Positions 33,169 through 42,541 of a DNA stretch of 64,000 nt are shown here, one piece after another. How positions within the stretch are numbered: position 1 is the stretch's first letter; each line of letters starts with the position of its first letter. Source of the stretch: Stakelama sediminis. GTDB lineage: Bacteria; Pseudomonadota; Alphaproteobacteria; Sphingomonadales; Sphingomonadaceae. The position numbers and the translations under genes were made by a program. The stretch covers positions 1 through 64,000 of the forward strand of contig NZ_JACIJI010000007.1 of assembly GCF_014199335.1 (NCBI RefSeq). The letters are read 5' to 3'. The notes beneath the pieces were generated by a model. That model was not told the DNA's origin. It ran no database searches and saw nothing but the letters and a program-made list of their open reading frames with translations.

Positions 33169-33792
33169 TTGACCGATCCATCCATCGGCACCGTGATTGT
33201 GCGTCATATCGACGAGCTGGAAGAGGCGCTTCGATACGCAAACGGTACCATGCAACCCATGCTGGCAAAGGCCGTCGCCGTCGTGCTCGAGGAGCGGCGT
33301 ATTGCTTTGGGATGGGCCGGTGAGGTCGTCGCGGATCTAGCCGAGACCCTTTGGCTGGCGCCCCCGGAGTGGAAAATCGGCGGGGATCCGGAGGACGATG
33401 ACTTCTACCTGTCGTTTTCGCTCGACACGATGCCGTGTATCGACGGGCACGAACCAGAAACCTGGGTAGGGACCATTGCCGGCTTCGCTGGTGCGAGGAT
33501 TAGATTCGTGTTTGGCACCGATGCGATTGGCCAACGCGATTGGAAAGCGCTGCTAAGGTCAGAGGGAGCCTTACTGGATGAGTTGGTCAACAAGGGTTTC
33601 CTCTGCGATCCGAAAACCGGGGATCTGGCGCTGACCATTCCGATAAACCGTGAGGACCTCGCCTCCGGATTCGAAGAGGAGGATCTCGAAACGGCGCTGG
33701 CGCCCTTGCGGACCAGCGTCGACCGGATTCGTGACGCTCGTCCAATCTTCGACCGTCTGGTTGAGGCGATCAGCAAGAAGGGGCGACCCTGA
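33169..33792 (+). CDS. Hypothetical protein partnered with the PD-(D/E)XK gene
   Basis: 207 residues, soluble and acidic, no family recognised: RHIDELEEALRYANGTMQPM, then EDDDFYLSFSLDTMPCIDGHEPETWVGTIAGFAGARIRFVFG. The start is TTG at 33169, six bases after TAGGAGA, with no ATG at a suitable place. The 12-base gap to the nuclease gene suggests co-translation and perhaps a complex. Confidence 0.7.
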   Translation: MTDPSIGTVIVRHIDELEEALRYANGTMQPMLAKAVAVVLEERRIALGWAGEVVADLAETLWLAPPEWKIGGDPEDDDFYLSFSLDTMPCIDGHEPETWVGTIAGFAGARIRFVFGTDAIGQRDWKALLRSEGALLDELVNKGFLCDPKTGDLALTIPINREDLASGFEEEDLETALAPLRTSVDRIRDARPIFDRLVEAISKKGRP

Positions 33793-33863
33793 TCTTGATG
33801 ACAGGGGTCATCGTTTCGCTGTCAGCGGCGCCAGTCGTTGCGCGCTTCGCCGGTTGAGCGGTC

Positions 33864-34613
33864 ATGCTGTTCGACTACGACCATCCGGCAGCTTGGCCGA
33901 CCGATGTGGTGGCGCTGCTCGATGAGCACCGTCCCACGCTCGAAGATTGGGTCACGGAGCGACGCTTCGCCTCGCCCTACGAATATGACGAGATTATCGG
34001 AGAGCTGGGTGAAACGCTCCGGCCCCATGAGATCATGGCTTGGCACAACACGCGCCTTACCGCCCGGGAAGCCGCCGATATCCTCTCCGCCGGAATGCAT
34101 TTGCCGAGCGTCGAGACACTGATCCGGCGGATCGACAGCGCACTAGCGGAGGGCGCAATCTCGCCTGCGGTCGCAGAGGGCTTCAAACGACGCCACCAGG
34201 CAGACTCACCGACCCGCGTCGGGAGAATCTGGTTCCTCTTCACGCGACCGCACAACGACGACGGCATCGAGGACTTCCTGCGGTTTTGGGGCGGAGAGGC
34301 CTTGTACGCGGCGATTGATCGCGATCCGGACCTCGGACCAGCGCTTCGATCGGTCGGCGTGCCTTCGGTGGTCGAAGCGGCGATCCCGATCCGCAACTTT
34401 ACGGACAGCCTTGGTTTTGAATCTCACATCGCCAAGCAATTCTGCGCCTGGAGAGCGGGTCGGAGCTACAATGGTGTGCCGCACGACCGTCTGCTTGTGC
34501 CGCTTGGCCCGGCGCACGTTCGCAGGATCGTGACCTGCAACGACCCGTCATTCGTTGGCTTGACGGGATGTGATCGTTACTTTGAACCTTTGGGCTTAAC
34601 TGAGGAACGCTAA
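33864..34613 (+). CDS. Hypothetical protein in the defence-like island
   Basis: 249 residues, soluble. MLFDYDHPAAWPTDVVALLD, then TEDWV-like and LTAREAADILSAGMHLPSVETLIRRIDSAL suggest a helical N-terminal half, followed by a mixed domain with RIWFLFTRPHNDDGIEDFLRFWGGEAL and ending FVGLTGCDRYFEPLGL. No family recognised. It sits in the same-strand run between the nuclease pair and a DUF3800 gene. Confidence 0.65.
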   Translation: MLFDYDHPAAWPTDVVALLDEHRPTLEDWVTERRFASPYEYDEIIGELGETLRPHEIMAWHNTRLTAREAADILSAGMHLPSVETLIRRIDSALAEGAISPAVAEGFKRRHQADSPTRVGRIWFLFTRPHNDDGIEDFLRFWGGEALYAAIDRDPDLGPALRSVGVPSVVEAAIPIRNFTDSLGFESHIAKQFCAWRAGRSYNGVPHDRLLVPLGPAHVRRIVTCNDPSFVGLTGCDRYFEPLGLTEER

Positions 34614-34652
34614 TGTCGACGTTCCTGAGCGGGACGTCTTAGGATAGCCGAC

Positions 34653-35705
34653 ATGGTATGCTTCAGGATCGACGAGAGTGGATATACCGGCTTTGACCTG
34701 CTCAATTCCGAGCAGCGTTTCCAGGGCGCGACCGCGATTGCGATCGAGGATGACGATGCCGCGGCGTTGATCAGGCACCACTTCCCACGCCTGCAGGCAC
34801 CAGAACTCAAGTACAGCTCGGTCTCACGCAGACCATCCAATCACCGCCCGCTGTTGGCGTTGCTGCGGGATTTATTGAGCGAGTATAAGTCGGTGACTTA
34901 TGTCTGCGACAAGCGCTTCCTACTCACGCTGATGTTTCTCGAATACGCTGCAGAGCCATATTACTACGAGCGCGGCACAAATTTTTATCAGCATGGCCAG
35001 AACTTCACGCTCGGCTCGATCCTCTTCCAAGCCGGGCCGCGTCTGCTGGGGGAGGGCAGGTTACAAAAACTCATGACGGCGTTTCAGCGCGCCATGAAGG
35101 AAAAAAGTCCCGCAGCCTTGCACGACCTCGTCGACGCGGCGCGCAGAACCAAATGGCGCGAGTTGCCGGAGGCGCTGGGACCGATAGCGAACGGTGCGCC
35201 TGAGTGCCTGGAAGCCATTGCGACGCCCGGCGTGACGACGGACGCGGCAATGGTGGTTCTCCAGGCTTTGATCAGTCGCATGGAAGTGATGTCCGGCGGT
35301 CCGTATCGCGTCGAGCACGACCAATCGAAGAACCTGGAGACCTATCACCACCTAATCGAGAAGCTCATCGCGCACGACGCTGAGGTTGAGTTTCGATCAT
35401 CCGAAATTGCGACACTCAAATTTCCGCTAAAAATGACAGGCGTCGTGCAGGTAAACTCGGTGGCTAGCCCGGCGGTGCAGCTCGCGGACGTCCTCGTCGG
35501 AGCGACGCTCGAAACGGCGAATACCTTGGCGCGTTTGCGCAAAGGTGGGTTGGACCCGGAGCAGGTGATCCCGCTCTACGGGGAAGATCAGATCATCTAT
35601 CTGGCGCCGTCGATGGACGTTGCCGAGCAACGCCGCTTCCGCGCCGGATCGCAAGGCGCGGAGATGATCGATTATTTCGCGGCCAATTTCGGGTCTACTA
35701 CCTAA
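34653..35705 (+). CDS. DUF3800 domain protein
   Basis: 350 residues. The family signature is the N-terminal FRIDESGYTGFDLL and the C-terminal SPAVQLADVLVGATL, the two acidic clusters of an RNase H-like fold. Central helical insertions contain EHDQSKNLETYHHL. DUF3800 proteins are frequent beside defence and mobile genes; their activity is not established. It converges with a second, distinct DUF3800 gene about 100 bases away. Confidence 0.8.
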   Translation: MVCFRIDESGYTGFDLLNSEQRFQGATAIAIEDDDAAALIRHHFPRLQAPELKYSSVSRRPSNHRPLLALLRDLLSEYKSVTYVCDKRFLLTLMFLEYAAEPYYYERGTNFYQHGQNFTLGSILFQAGPRLLGEGRLQKLMTAFQRAMKEKSPAALHDLVDAARRTKWRELPEALGPIANGAPECLEAIATPGVTTDAAMVVLQALISRMEVMSGGPYRVEHDQSKNLETYHHLIEKLIAHDAEVEFRSSEIATLKFPLKMTGVVQVNSVASPAVQLADVLVGATLETANTLARLRKGGLDPEQVIPLYGEDQIIYLAPSMDVAEQRRFRAGSQGAEMIDYFAANFGSTT

Positions 35706-35803
35706 CGCTGCCGTCAGGGAGAGGGTGACCCGGCCGGCCACTAGGCGGCGATCCCGACCAGAGCGCGACAGCGCTCGGCCCGGCCCAGAGGTGCTGGCAG
35801 GTT

Positions 35804-36919
35804 TTAGTAGTTGGGCTTCGGCGCGACGCCGAGGAAGCGAACCAGATTGTCTGGTGCCACGAAATTCACTCCTGTGCCGTGGCTTCGATCCCCTAGCGCC
35901 ACGAGCCGGTCGAAGATCGCGACCTTGTCAGCATGCATGGCGGCGCCACTCCATATCGCGTCCTGGACGTAGCGCGCGATAAATCCGGCCAAGACGTCAG
36001 CGATCTGAATGCCGATCGAGTCATGCGAGCGAAGGAACTGGAGCTCGGCCGCTTGGGAAAAGTCAAAGTCGGCTGTCTGCATGGGCAGGCTCAGGTCGAG
36101 CTCTGCAAACTTTTCAGTCTGGGTCTTGGCGTATTGGAGAATGTCCCCAAACTGCAATTGCTCGTCATGGAACAGGGTCACACCGGATACCTGCTTGCGC
36201 GTGTACCGGTTAATCCGGGCATAGAGGTGCGTGAAGGAGGTCATGTTGGGAAGTACCCAAAGGAGCTTCCCACCGGGATTGACGTCGGGAACAGGTAGTG
36301 CCCGCTCAACCGCCTTGGCCTTGGGCAGTTTCCGAAAGTCTTTGAGGCTGTCCCGCGTGAAGCGGGAGATCCCTTCGGAAATCTCCGGCGATGCTTGATC
36401 TCCCTCTGCCCAAGCGATGATGCGTTTATAGAGATTGCGTATTTCGGTGTGATCCCTGCTCTGGCAGCAGCCGGCGAAGGCATGCGTGAGCTCAGGCGGC
36501 GCGTAGAGCGCCATATGATCCGCCATCACGCCCTTCATCCACAGTGCGTCAGGTCGGGTGTCGCATTTTCCCACATATGGGACCACCATCCGCTCGATGA
36601 TGTTCACGACTACAAAATAGTGCTTGTCGACGATCTCGATGAAGATCGGGCAGCGGCCTGCTTCCAGCAGGTCGATCAGATCGAGGATGAACCGCGGCCT
36701 TTCATAGGCCTGCTTCGACTTCACTTCTGGCCCCTGTAGCCGGTGAACCGATTTGAGGTTGCTGAATTCCTCGGTGAATGCCTCGTCAAGCGAGCCGCCG
36801 AACGCGGCCAAAGCGAACATGCGCTGTTCCGTGAAATAAGCTTCCATTCTGACGGCGCTCAGGTCGCCCGTATTCCCGCTCTCGTCGATGTAATATTCAG
36901 AGGAAACTTGGCCCGCCAT
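35804..36919 (-). CDS. DUF3800 domain protein (second, divergent copy)
   Basis: 371 residues. YYIDESGNTGDLSAVR is at the N-terminus, then LFHDEQLQFGDIL and SIGIQIADVLAGFIARY, the acidic RNase H-like positions of DUF3800. It shares the signatures with the gene at 34653 but little else, so it is not a recent duplicate. It is on the opposite strand, with its own short upstream frame overlapping its start. Confidence 0.8.
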   Translation of the reverse strand: MAGQVSSEYYIDESGNTGDLSAVRMEAYFTEQRMFALAAFGGSLDEAFTEEFSNLKSVHRLQGPEVKSKQAYERPRFILDLIDLLEAGRCPIFIEIVDKHYFVVVNIIERMVVPYVGKCDTRPDALWMKGVMADHMALYAPPELTHAFAGCCQSRDHTEIRNLYKRIIAWAEGDQASPEISEGISRFTRDSLKDFRKLPKAKAVERALPVPDVNPGGKLLWVLPNMTSFTHLYARINRYTRKQVSGVTLFHDEQLQFGDILQYAKTQTEKFAELDLSLPMQTADFDFSQAAELQFLRSHDSIGIQIADVLAGFIARYVQDAIWSGAAMHADKVAIFDRLVALGDRSHGTGVNFVAPDNLVRFLGVAPKPNY

Positions 36920-37128
36920 GGGTTTTCCAACGGAAGCTGAATGAATGTCTGGGTTAGGCGAGTGTTGATGGAGGTATGAACATCCGAAGGGGCCTTTGCG
37001 AGGTCCACGAGCCGACTGAGCGGAGCGCTGCCTCTCGATATCAGCTCAAAGGCTGCCAGTCGATTAGCGACCCATTTCCACTCCTCGTCGGAAACAGAAA
37101 ATGGTGGTTTGACTGGATTGAATCGCAC
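36859..37128 (-). CDS. Possible small protein overlapping the start of the DUF3800 gene
   Basis: About 89 residues from a GTG at 37128. NPVKPPFSVSDEEWKWVANR, then LAAFELISRGSAPLSRLVDLAKAPSDVHTSINTRLTQTFIQLPLENPW reads as genuine protein rather than a shadow. It overlaps the DUF3800 gene by 61 bases in another frame. If real, it could be a small partner or a regulator translated ahead of that gene. The ribosome site is weak. Confidence 0.45.
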   Translation of the reverse strand: MRFNPVKPPFSVSDEEWKWVANRLAAFELISRGSAPLSRLVDLAKAPSDVHTSINTRLTQTFIQLPLENPWRAKFPLNITSTRAGIRAT

Positions 37129-37403
37129 TCGGCTTCGATATCGTTGGCTTGAGCAGGGCGGCAATTTGAGCCGCGTGAAAATTTGTATCGGTCCGATCAA
37201 CTGCGACTCACTGTGCTGTCGCCTCGTATCTTGGCAAAGCAGGCGTCATCGTCGGATATATAATCTGAAGCCGGGGAGCTGCGTCCTAGTAGATACTTGG
37301 ACCAGCGACGGCGAAACATCGGATCGAGAAGTGGGACCGGCAATGGGACCAAGTCCGGCCACTACGAAACTTCATCGTAAATACAGTTTGTTAGGAGAAG
37401 ACT

Positions 37404-37493
<90 letters not shown>

Positions 37494-37643
37494 GAAAATC
37501 GGGATTCGCACCGCTTTGAAGCCCGGTCAGGCCAGCGGTGCCGGTCGATAGGGGCGGGGCATTAGCTCAAACGATCCGCCCTTACAAGCACCTCTTGCCA
37601 CAGTATGCTTGTGCGGCGCGGTAAATACATTAAATTGGCTGGC

Positions 37644-38024
37644 ATGCCCAGTGTTCCCACGCCCAGCGGCCCTGTCGATCCCGGTGTTCCGATGCCGCCC
37701 GTCGCCCATGCCCGCTTCAATGTCGGCGACGTCGTCCGGCACCGCATGTTCGATTTTCGCGGCGTCATCTTCGACATCGATCCCGTCTTCGCCAATAGCG
37801 AGGAATGGTATGAATCGATTCCGAAAGATGCACGTCCCGCCAAGGATCAGCCTTTCTACCATATTCTCGCGGAAAATATGGAAACCAGCTATGTCGCCTA
37901 TGTCAGCCAGCAAAATCTGGTAAGCGACGACAGTGATGAGCCGGTCGACCATCCCGCCATCACCGGCCTGTTCGAGGATTATGCAGGCGGCCGCTATCGT
38001 CTGCGCCGCGAACACCGGCATTAG
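37644..38024 (+). CDS. hspQ: Heat shock protein HspQ (YccV-like)
   Basis: 126 residues. The YccV/HspQ domain is clear: ARFNVGDVVRHRMFDFRGVI, then FDIDPVFANSEEWYESIPKDARPAKDQPFYHILAENMETSYVAYVSQQNLV. HspQ in enterobacteria modulates DnaA and the Lon protease and binds hemimethylated DNA in vitro. The ATG at 37644 is chosen because the domain starts shortly after; the frame is open further upstream. Confidence 0.9.
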   Translation: MPSVPTPSGPVDPGVPMPPVAHARFNVGDVVRHRMFDFRGVIFDIDPVFANSEEWYESIPKDARPAKDQPFYHILAENMETSYVAYVSQQNLVSDDSDEPVDHPAITGLFEDYAGGRYRLRREHRH

Positions 38025-38055
38025 TAAAAATCCGGCAAGACCTGCCGCTTTCCGG

Positions 38056-38083
38056 TTGACATCCCCGCCGTCGCAGCATAGTT
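38056..38083 (+). promoter_or_regulatory. Candidate promoter of rplU-rpmA
   Basis: A consensus -35 TTGACA (38056-38061) is followed 15-17 bases later by a CATAGTTC stretch as a weak -10, about 65-70 bases before the rplU start. Consistent with a strong ribosomal promoter. Confidence 0.5.
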
Positions 38084-38147
38084 CGCCCATTCTTTCCGCG
38101 CGGGGATGACTTCGCGCGGACACATGCATTTGGAAGTGATGAGGGCC

Positions 38148-38528
38148 ATGTTCGCAGTCGTGCGCACGGGCGGCAAGCAGTATCGCGTTGCCGCAGGAGA
38201 CAAGATCGTTGTCGAGAAGCTGGGCGGAGACGCCGGTGATTCGGTGACTCTGGATGATGTTCTGCTCGCCGGTGAAGGTAGCGAGCTGAAGTCCGTCGAC
38301 GGCCTGACCGTCGCGGCCGAGATCGTCGCGCAGGCGAAGGCCGAAAAGGTCGTGGTGTTCAAGAAGCGCCGCCGTCACAATTATCGCCGCAAGAACGGTC
38401 ATCGCCAGCAGCATACGATCCTGAAGATCACCGCGATCGGATCGGAAGAGAAAAAGGCGAAGAAGGCACCAGCCAAAAAGGCTGAAGCCAAGCCGACCGA
38501 AACCGAAACCCCGGCCGCCGAGGCCTGA
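38148..38528 (+). CDS. rplU: 50S ribosomal protein L21
   Basis: 126 residues: [20 protein letters not shown] at the N-terminus and the basic [17 protein letters not shown] signature of L21. A lysine/alanine/glutamate-rich C-terminal tail extends the protein past the core domain by about 25 residues, as in many alphaproteobacteria. rpmA follows after 26 bases. Confidence 0.97.
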   Translation: MFAVVRTGGKQYRVAAGDKIVVEKLGGDAGDSVTLDDVLLAGEGSELKSVDGLTVAAEIVAQAKAEKVVVFKKRRRHNYRRKNGHRQQHTILKITAIGSEEKKAKKAPAKKAEAKPTETETPAAEA

Positions 38529-38554
38529 GCGAGCTATTCGAGGAGTAGACCCAA

Positions 38555-38824
38555 ATGGCACATAAGAAAGCAGGCGGCTCTTCCCGTAACGGCCGCGATT
38601 CAGCAGGCCGCCGTCTCGGCGTGAAGAAGTTCGGCGGCGAAGCCGTCGTCGCCGGCAACATCATCGTGCGTCAGCGCGGCACCAAATTCTATCCGGGCGA
38701 GAATGTCGGCATGGGCAAGGACCATACCCTGTTCGCGCTTACCGACGGTCGTGTGTCCTTCAAGCAAGGCAAGCTCGGCCGCAAATTCGCGTCGGTGGAA
38801 ATTATGGCGGACGCCGCCGAATAA
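38555..38824 (+). CDS. rpmA: 50S ribosomal protein L27
   Basis: 89 residues: [20 protein letters not shown], then [42 protein letters not shown], standard L27. It acts at the peptidyl transferase centre of the large subunit. Second gene of the rplU-rpmA operon and followed by a terminator. Confidence 0.98.
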   Translation: MAHKKAGGSSRNGRDSAGRRLGVKKFGGEAVVAGNIIVRQRGTKFYPGENVGMGKDHTLFALTDGRVSFKQGKLGRKFASVEIMADAAE

Positions 38825-38887
38825 CGGGCAACCGACCGGGTTGCCCACCAGGGTGACCCGGGTTCCACGACGGAACCAGCCAAACAA

Positions 38888-38917
38888 GGGAGACGGGTCG
38901 CCCCGGCTCCCTTTTTT
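38888..38917 (+). terminator. Rho-independent terminator after rplU-rpmA
   Basis: GGGAG-A-CGGG, loop TCGC, CCCG-G-CTCCC, then six T residues. One A/G mismatch interrupts the stem. A second hairpin without T-run (GGGCAACC / GGTTGCCC, about 38826-38846) precedes it. Confidence 0.88.
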
Positions 38918-38997
38918 CATGCTCCCTCCCCCCTCGCCCGTCTCCGCACTGTCATGGTGACAGTGCATGAGCGCGCGAAAAGACGAGGAGAGTCGGC

Positions 38998-39540
38998 ATG
39001 TTCGTGCGTACGCAAAGACTGACCCTGCGGCCCGGCTGGATCGAGGACGCAACCGAGCTGGCCCGCGCCATCGGCCATTGGGAAGTGGTGCGCAATCTGG
39101 GCCGCGCACCCTGGCCCTATGCACTGGGCGACGCGGAGCAGTTTCTGGAAGCGATGCAATCGACTCCGCGAGCGGTCAGTTTCCTGATCTGCGCGCGCGA
39201 CGGCGCCGATGCTCCGATCATCGGCGGTATCGGCTATGGCCCCTATGGCGAGCACCCCTATGAATTCGGCTACTGGCTGACCCCAGAGGCTTGGGGGCGC
39301 GGCTATGCCAGCGAGGCCGGACGCGCGGTGCTCGACATTGCACGAACGATGGGCGTGCCGCACCTGACCGCCGGGCACTATCTCGACAATCCGGCCTCCG
39401 GCAAGGTTCTGCGCAAGCTCGGCTTCCGCCATCATGGGCGAGCGACTCGCTATGCGCGTGGGCGGGGAGAAAAGGTCGAATGCGCCGAATATGCGCTGAC
39501 GCTTCAGGAAGGCGACGACGCTCCGCGCATGGCGGCGTGA
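38998..39540 (+). CDS. GNAT-family N-acetyltransferase (RimJ/RimL type)
   Basis: 180 residues. RTQRLTLRPGWIEDATELAR begins the fold. The acetyl-CoA site is EFGYWLTPEAWGRGYASEAGRAVL (motif A), with NPASGKVLRKLGFRHHG as motif B. The acceptor is not predictable. It lies between the rplU-rpmA terminator and convergent gmk. Confidence 0.88.
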   Translation: MFVRTQRLTLRPGWIEDATELARAIGHWEVVRNLGRAPWPYALGDAEQFLEAMQSTPRAVSFLICARDGADAPIIGGIGYGPYGEHPYEFGYWLTPEAWGRGYASEAGRAVLDIARTMGVPHLTAGHYLDNPASGKVLRKLGFRHHGRATRYARGRGEKVECAEYALTLQEGDDAPRMAA

Positions 39541-39592
39541 CTGGGGCGAGCGGGAACGTACCGGACCGCAAGAGCGGCGGTGCGTTCCCCGC

Positions 39593-40243
39593 TTATTTCA
39601 GCAGGCCGCGGATAAAGCCGATCAGGCCGGTCTGGCGCGAACGCTTCAGGCGTTCGGCGGCCAGAATGGTGCGCACCGATTCGAAGCACTCCTCGACATC
39701 GTCGTTGACGAGGACATAGTCATAGCCGTCCCAGTGGCTGACTTCGCCCGCCGACCGCTCCATGCGCGCATTGATGACATCCATCGAATCGGTCGCGCGC
39801 CGCTCCAGCCGGTCGCGCAGTTCCTCCATCGATGGCGGCAGAATGAACACCCGCACAACATCTCCACCGGCAATCTGGAAAAGCTGCTGCGCACCCTGCC
39901 AGTCGATATCGAACAGGACATCCTGCCCCGATTCCAGCATGTCATAAACGGGCTTTTTCGGCGTACCGTACCGATGGCCGAACACATGCGCCCATTCCAG
40001 AAAGGCATGATCGGACACCATTTCACGAAACTGCTCGGTATCGACGAAATGGTAATCGCGCCCATCCTCTTCACCGGGGCGGATAGGCCGGGTGGTTGCC
40101 GATACCGACATGCCGAGTTTCGGTTCGGCGGCCAACAGCTTGCGGGCGATGGTCGATTTGCCTGCACCGGAAGGCGAGGACAAGACAAACAATACGCCGC
40201 GTCGTTTGAAACCGTGGGGATCGGGATCGCGCTCAAATGCCAT
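39593..40243 (-). CDS. gmk: Guanylate kinase
   Basis: 216 residues. Phosphorylates GMP to GDP with ATP. P-loop SSPSGAGKST, then SATTRPIRPGEEDGRDYHFV and the GMP-binding FLEWAHVFGHRYGTPK, followed by VLFDIDWQGAQQL. The length is normal and it is intact. It may be co-transcribed with the small membrane-protein gene upstream. Confidence 0.96.
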   Translation of the reverse strand: MAFERDPDPHGFKRRGVLFVLSSPSGAGKSTIARKLLAAEPKLGMSVSATTRPIRPGEEDGRDYHFVDTEQFREMVSDHAFLEWAHVFGHRYGTPKKPVYDMLESGQDVLFDIDWQGAQQLFQIAGGDVVRVFILPPSMEELRDRLERRATDSMDVINARMERSAGEVSHWDGYDYVLVNDDVEECFESVRTILAAERLKRSRQTGLIGFIRGLLK

Positions 40244-40332
40244 GCCCGCTAGTGGCGCGGGCCGGGGGCCTGCGTCAAGCCGCTAACACGTCTTTCCGGG
40301 GTTAATTGCGCATGGTCTGCAGGACTGTCGAC

Positions 40333-40551
40333 TCAGAGCGCGTCCTCCGCCGCTTCGCTCAGCCGGTCGATCCCCTCCGTAATCCCGCGCAATACCAGCC
40401 AGCCCACCGCATAGGTGAAAGCGACCGGCACCGCGACTTTCAGGACATTGGCCGTAACCGCGCCGATAACGGCACCGTCCGCCGCACTGTCGTCCCCGCT
40501 CATGCTGTCGATGGCGCCGCCGATCAGCGCGCCGATGGTGGTTGCACCCAT
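40333..40551 (-). CDS. Small membrane protein, unknown
   Basis: 72 residues: MGATTIGALIGGAIDSMSGD at the N-terminus with a glycine-rich helix, then VIGAVTANVLKVAVPVAFTYAVGWLVL. The start at 40551 follows AAAGGGAG. No family recognised. It lies upstream of gmk on the same strand. Confidence 0.65.
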   Translation of the reverse strand: MGATTIGALIGGAIDSMSGDDSAADGAVIGAVTANVLKVAVPVAFTYAVGWLVLRGITEGIDRLSEAAEDAL

Positions 40552-40641
40552 GGTCAAACTCCCTTTCTTCGAGGGAACAACCCAGCCCCGCCCCGCTGGT
40601 TCCCAAAGGAAGATGCACCGCAACCAAATCCGGCGCGTCGA

Positions 40642-42405
40642 TCAGTTGCTGCACGCTACCGTGCCGCCGCTCCCGCGTCGAAACAGCTTGATATGATAGT
40701 CGAATTTATCACCGCCAAAGGCCTGATTCTTGCCGACGGACAAGTCCAGATGGTCGCCTGCGGCCAGATCGACGCGAACACCCGAAAGCTTGTCCTGACC
40801 GGTCAGAACGCCTTTTTGCAACACCGATCCATTGTGTTCGATCCGCCAGTCGACTCCATCGCCCTTTGCCGGTTTGGACAGGCACATGCCAAGGTCGACC
40901 GCCATCGCGGCAGGCGCGGTATAGCGGATAACGACCCGTGCGCTGCCCGATGGCGCGGCATCGCCCAGCGTTACCCGCAAGGGCTTGGTCCAGCGCGATC
41001 CGAAATAGCTGCTATACTGATCGTCATAGAGCGACAGCACATGCTCACCGCCCGAATCCTCCGCCAGATAGCTCCACGGCGCGCCGCCATATTGCAGTTC
41101 GGAATCGGCGAGCACACTGCCCTGCCCCACCGAAAGGCCCGTCGCGCCGAATGCAATGATCGGCTCCTGCCCGACGAAAACGCCGGACGACGATAATGCC
41201 TGGCCCTGTGCATCGACGACCGAAGCCGAACCGTAAAAGCTGACCGTGCGCGGCGCGCCCCAGACGACATAGGCATCCTGTCCGTAGCGATAGGCGAACA
41301 CCAGCGGATCGCCGACATCGACGCGCTGCGGCTTGCCCTTGGGAAGCAGTCGATCCTCGACCAGCCGGAACGCCTTACCTGTCGGCTTGATCGTGCTCCC
41401 TGAAAACAGGCCCATATTGGGGTAATATTTCTGATCTATCAGCGCATACCAGATGGCTTTGTACGTCCCCGCTGCGCGCAGCAACGTGACCATCTTGACC
41501 AGTTCGCCCGAAGACCCGGCAGCATCGCTCAGATCGTTGCTGAACTCGGTCGCCCAGATTGGTACGGGCGTGCCATATTGCGCCATGACGCTGTTGAGGT
41601 GCGCGATCTCCATGTCCACGCTCTGTGCATCGGAACGATAGGGATGCACAGCGACCCCGTCGATCAGTGGCAGCATTCCCGCCTTGAACAGGGTTTCCAG
41701 AAATCCCGTCGCGATCATGTTGCTCGACCCGCCAAGGATCGCAACATCGGGATGTTTTTTGCGGACATCCTGACTCACGGCACGCAACAGATCGACATAA
41801 AGTGTCGCACTATCCGATCCTGCGGGATAGTTCAGGCCGTTCGCGGTATTGATTTCATTGCCGATTTCGAACGCGACGATGCATTTACCGAACTTTCCGA
41901 TCAGTGCGTTCAGATATGCCGCATATGCCGAGCGCCCGGCATCGGTATAGACCGTCGATCCGCCATCATAATTGGGGTTATCGGGAATGATGGTCAGGAT
42001 GACCGGCATCTCGGCAGTACATGCGAGATTGATCCTGCTCGCCTCCTGTCCGCTGAAATCATAGCTTCCCCGTACCTTCTCCCCGGCACTCCAGGGCACG
42101 GAGTCGCGCAGTAAAGCGGCATCGACGGACTGCGCCTGATCGATCGAGGAAGCCGGCCAGCCCTGGCTGAAATGCGTTTGGACTCCCAGGAACGACGCCC
42201 CGTCGGAAGCGGTGCCCGCTCCGCTTGCGGGAGTGGGACTAGGTGTCGGAGTCGGCGATGAAGCGGGTGCGGGCGTCGGTTCCGGCGTCGGAATCGCTAC
42301 CGGACTGGCGGCCGACCCGCCATCACCGGAAGGTCCGCAAGCCGCCAGCAACATCGCAATGATCGCATTCAGAGGAAACATTGCCGCCCTCGTTCGCAAT
42401 TCCAT
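40642..42405 (-). CDS. Lipoprotein with glycoside-hydrolase-like TIM-barrel domain
   Basis: 587 residues. A signal sequence with lipobox LLAAC (Cys23) is followed by a Pro/Thr/Ser-rich linker (about 30-65). A GH-A-clan-like barrel comes next: SFLGVQTHFSQGW, the acid/base candidate Glu in AFEIGNEINTANG, VAVHPYRSD, and the nucleophile candidate Glu in IWATEFSND. A C-terminal beta-sandwich (about 430-587) may bind sugar. It probably cleaves or trims a polysaccharide, perhaps the one made by the adjacent exopolysaccharide genes. The GH family number is not assigned. Confidence 0.75.
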   Translation of the reverse strand: MELRTRAAMFPLNAIIAMLLAACGPSGDGGSAASPVAIPTPEPTPAPASSPTPTPSPTPASGAGTASDGASFLGVQTHFSQGWPASSIDQAQSVDAALLRDSVPWSAGEKVRGSYDFSGQEASRINLACTAEMPVILTIIPDNPNYDGGSTVYTDAGRSAYAAYLNALIGKFGKCIVAFEIGNEINTANGLNYPAGSDSATLYVDLLRAVSQDVRKKHPDVAILGGSSNMIATGFLETLFKAGMLPLIDGVAVHPYRSDAQSVDMEIAHLNSVMAQYGTPVPIWATEFSNDLSDAAGSSGELVKMVTLLRAAGTYKAIWYALIDQKYYPNMGLFSGSTIKPTGKAFRLVEDRLLPKGKPQRVDVGDPLVFAYRYGQDAYVVWGAPRTVSFYGSASVVDAQGQALSSSGVFVGQEPIIAFGATGLSVGQGSVLADSELQYGGAPWSYLAEDSGGEHVLSLYDDQYSSYFGSRWTKPLRVTLGDAAPSGSARVVIRYTAPAAMAVDLGMCLSKPAKGDGVDWRIEHNGSVLQKGVLTGQDKLSGVRVDLAAGDHLDLSVGKNQAFGGDKFDYHIKLFRRGSGGTVACSN

Positions 42406-42541
42406 ATCTTCCCCGGTCGAAATAGGCGGTTCGTCCGCCCGTTGTCAGGAGTGCCGCACCGACCATTATCGGTGAGGCCGGGCGGATTAGGCCCGCTACT
42501 CCTCAAGGAAGTATGAAATGCATAGAGCAACAAAGGGGTAG

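Noticed and set aside
35715..35735. GAGAGGGTG stretch as a second copy of the tRNA-Ser 3' end (att site)
   Set aside because: The match is about ten bases and does not extend into the T-arm sequence.
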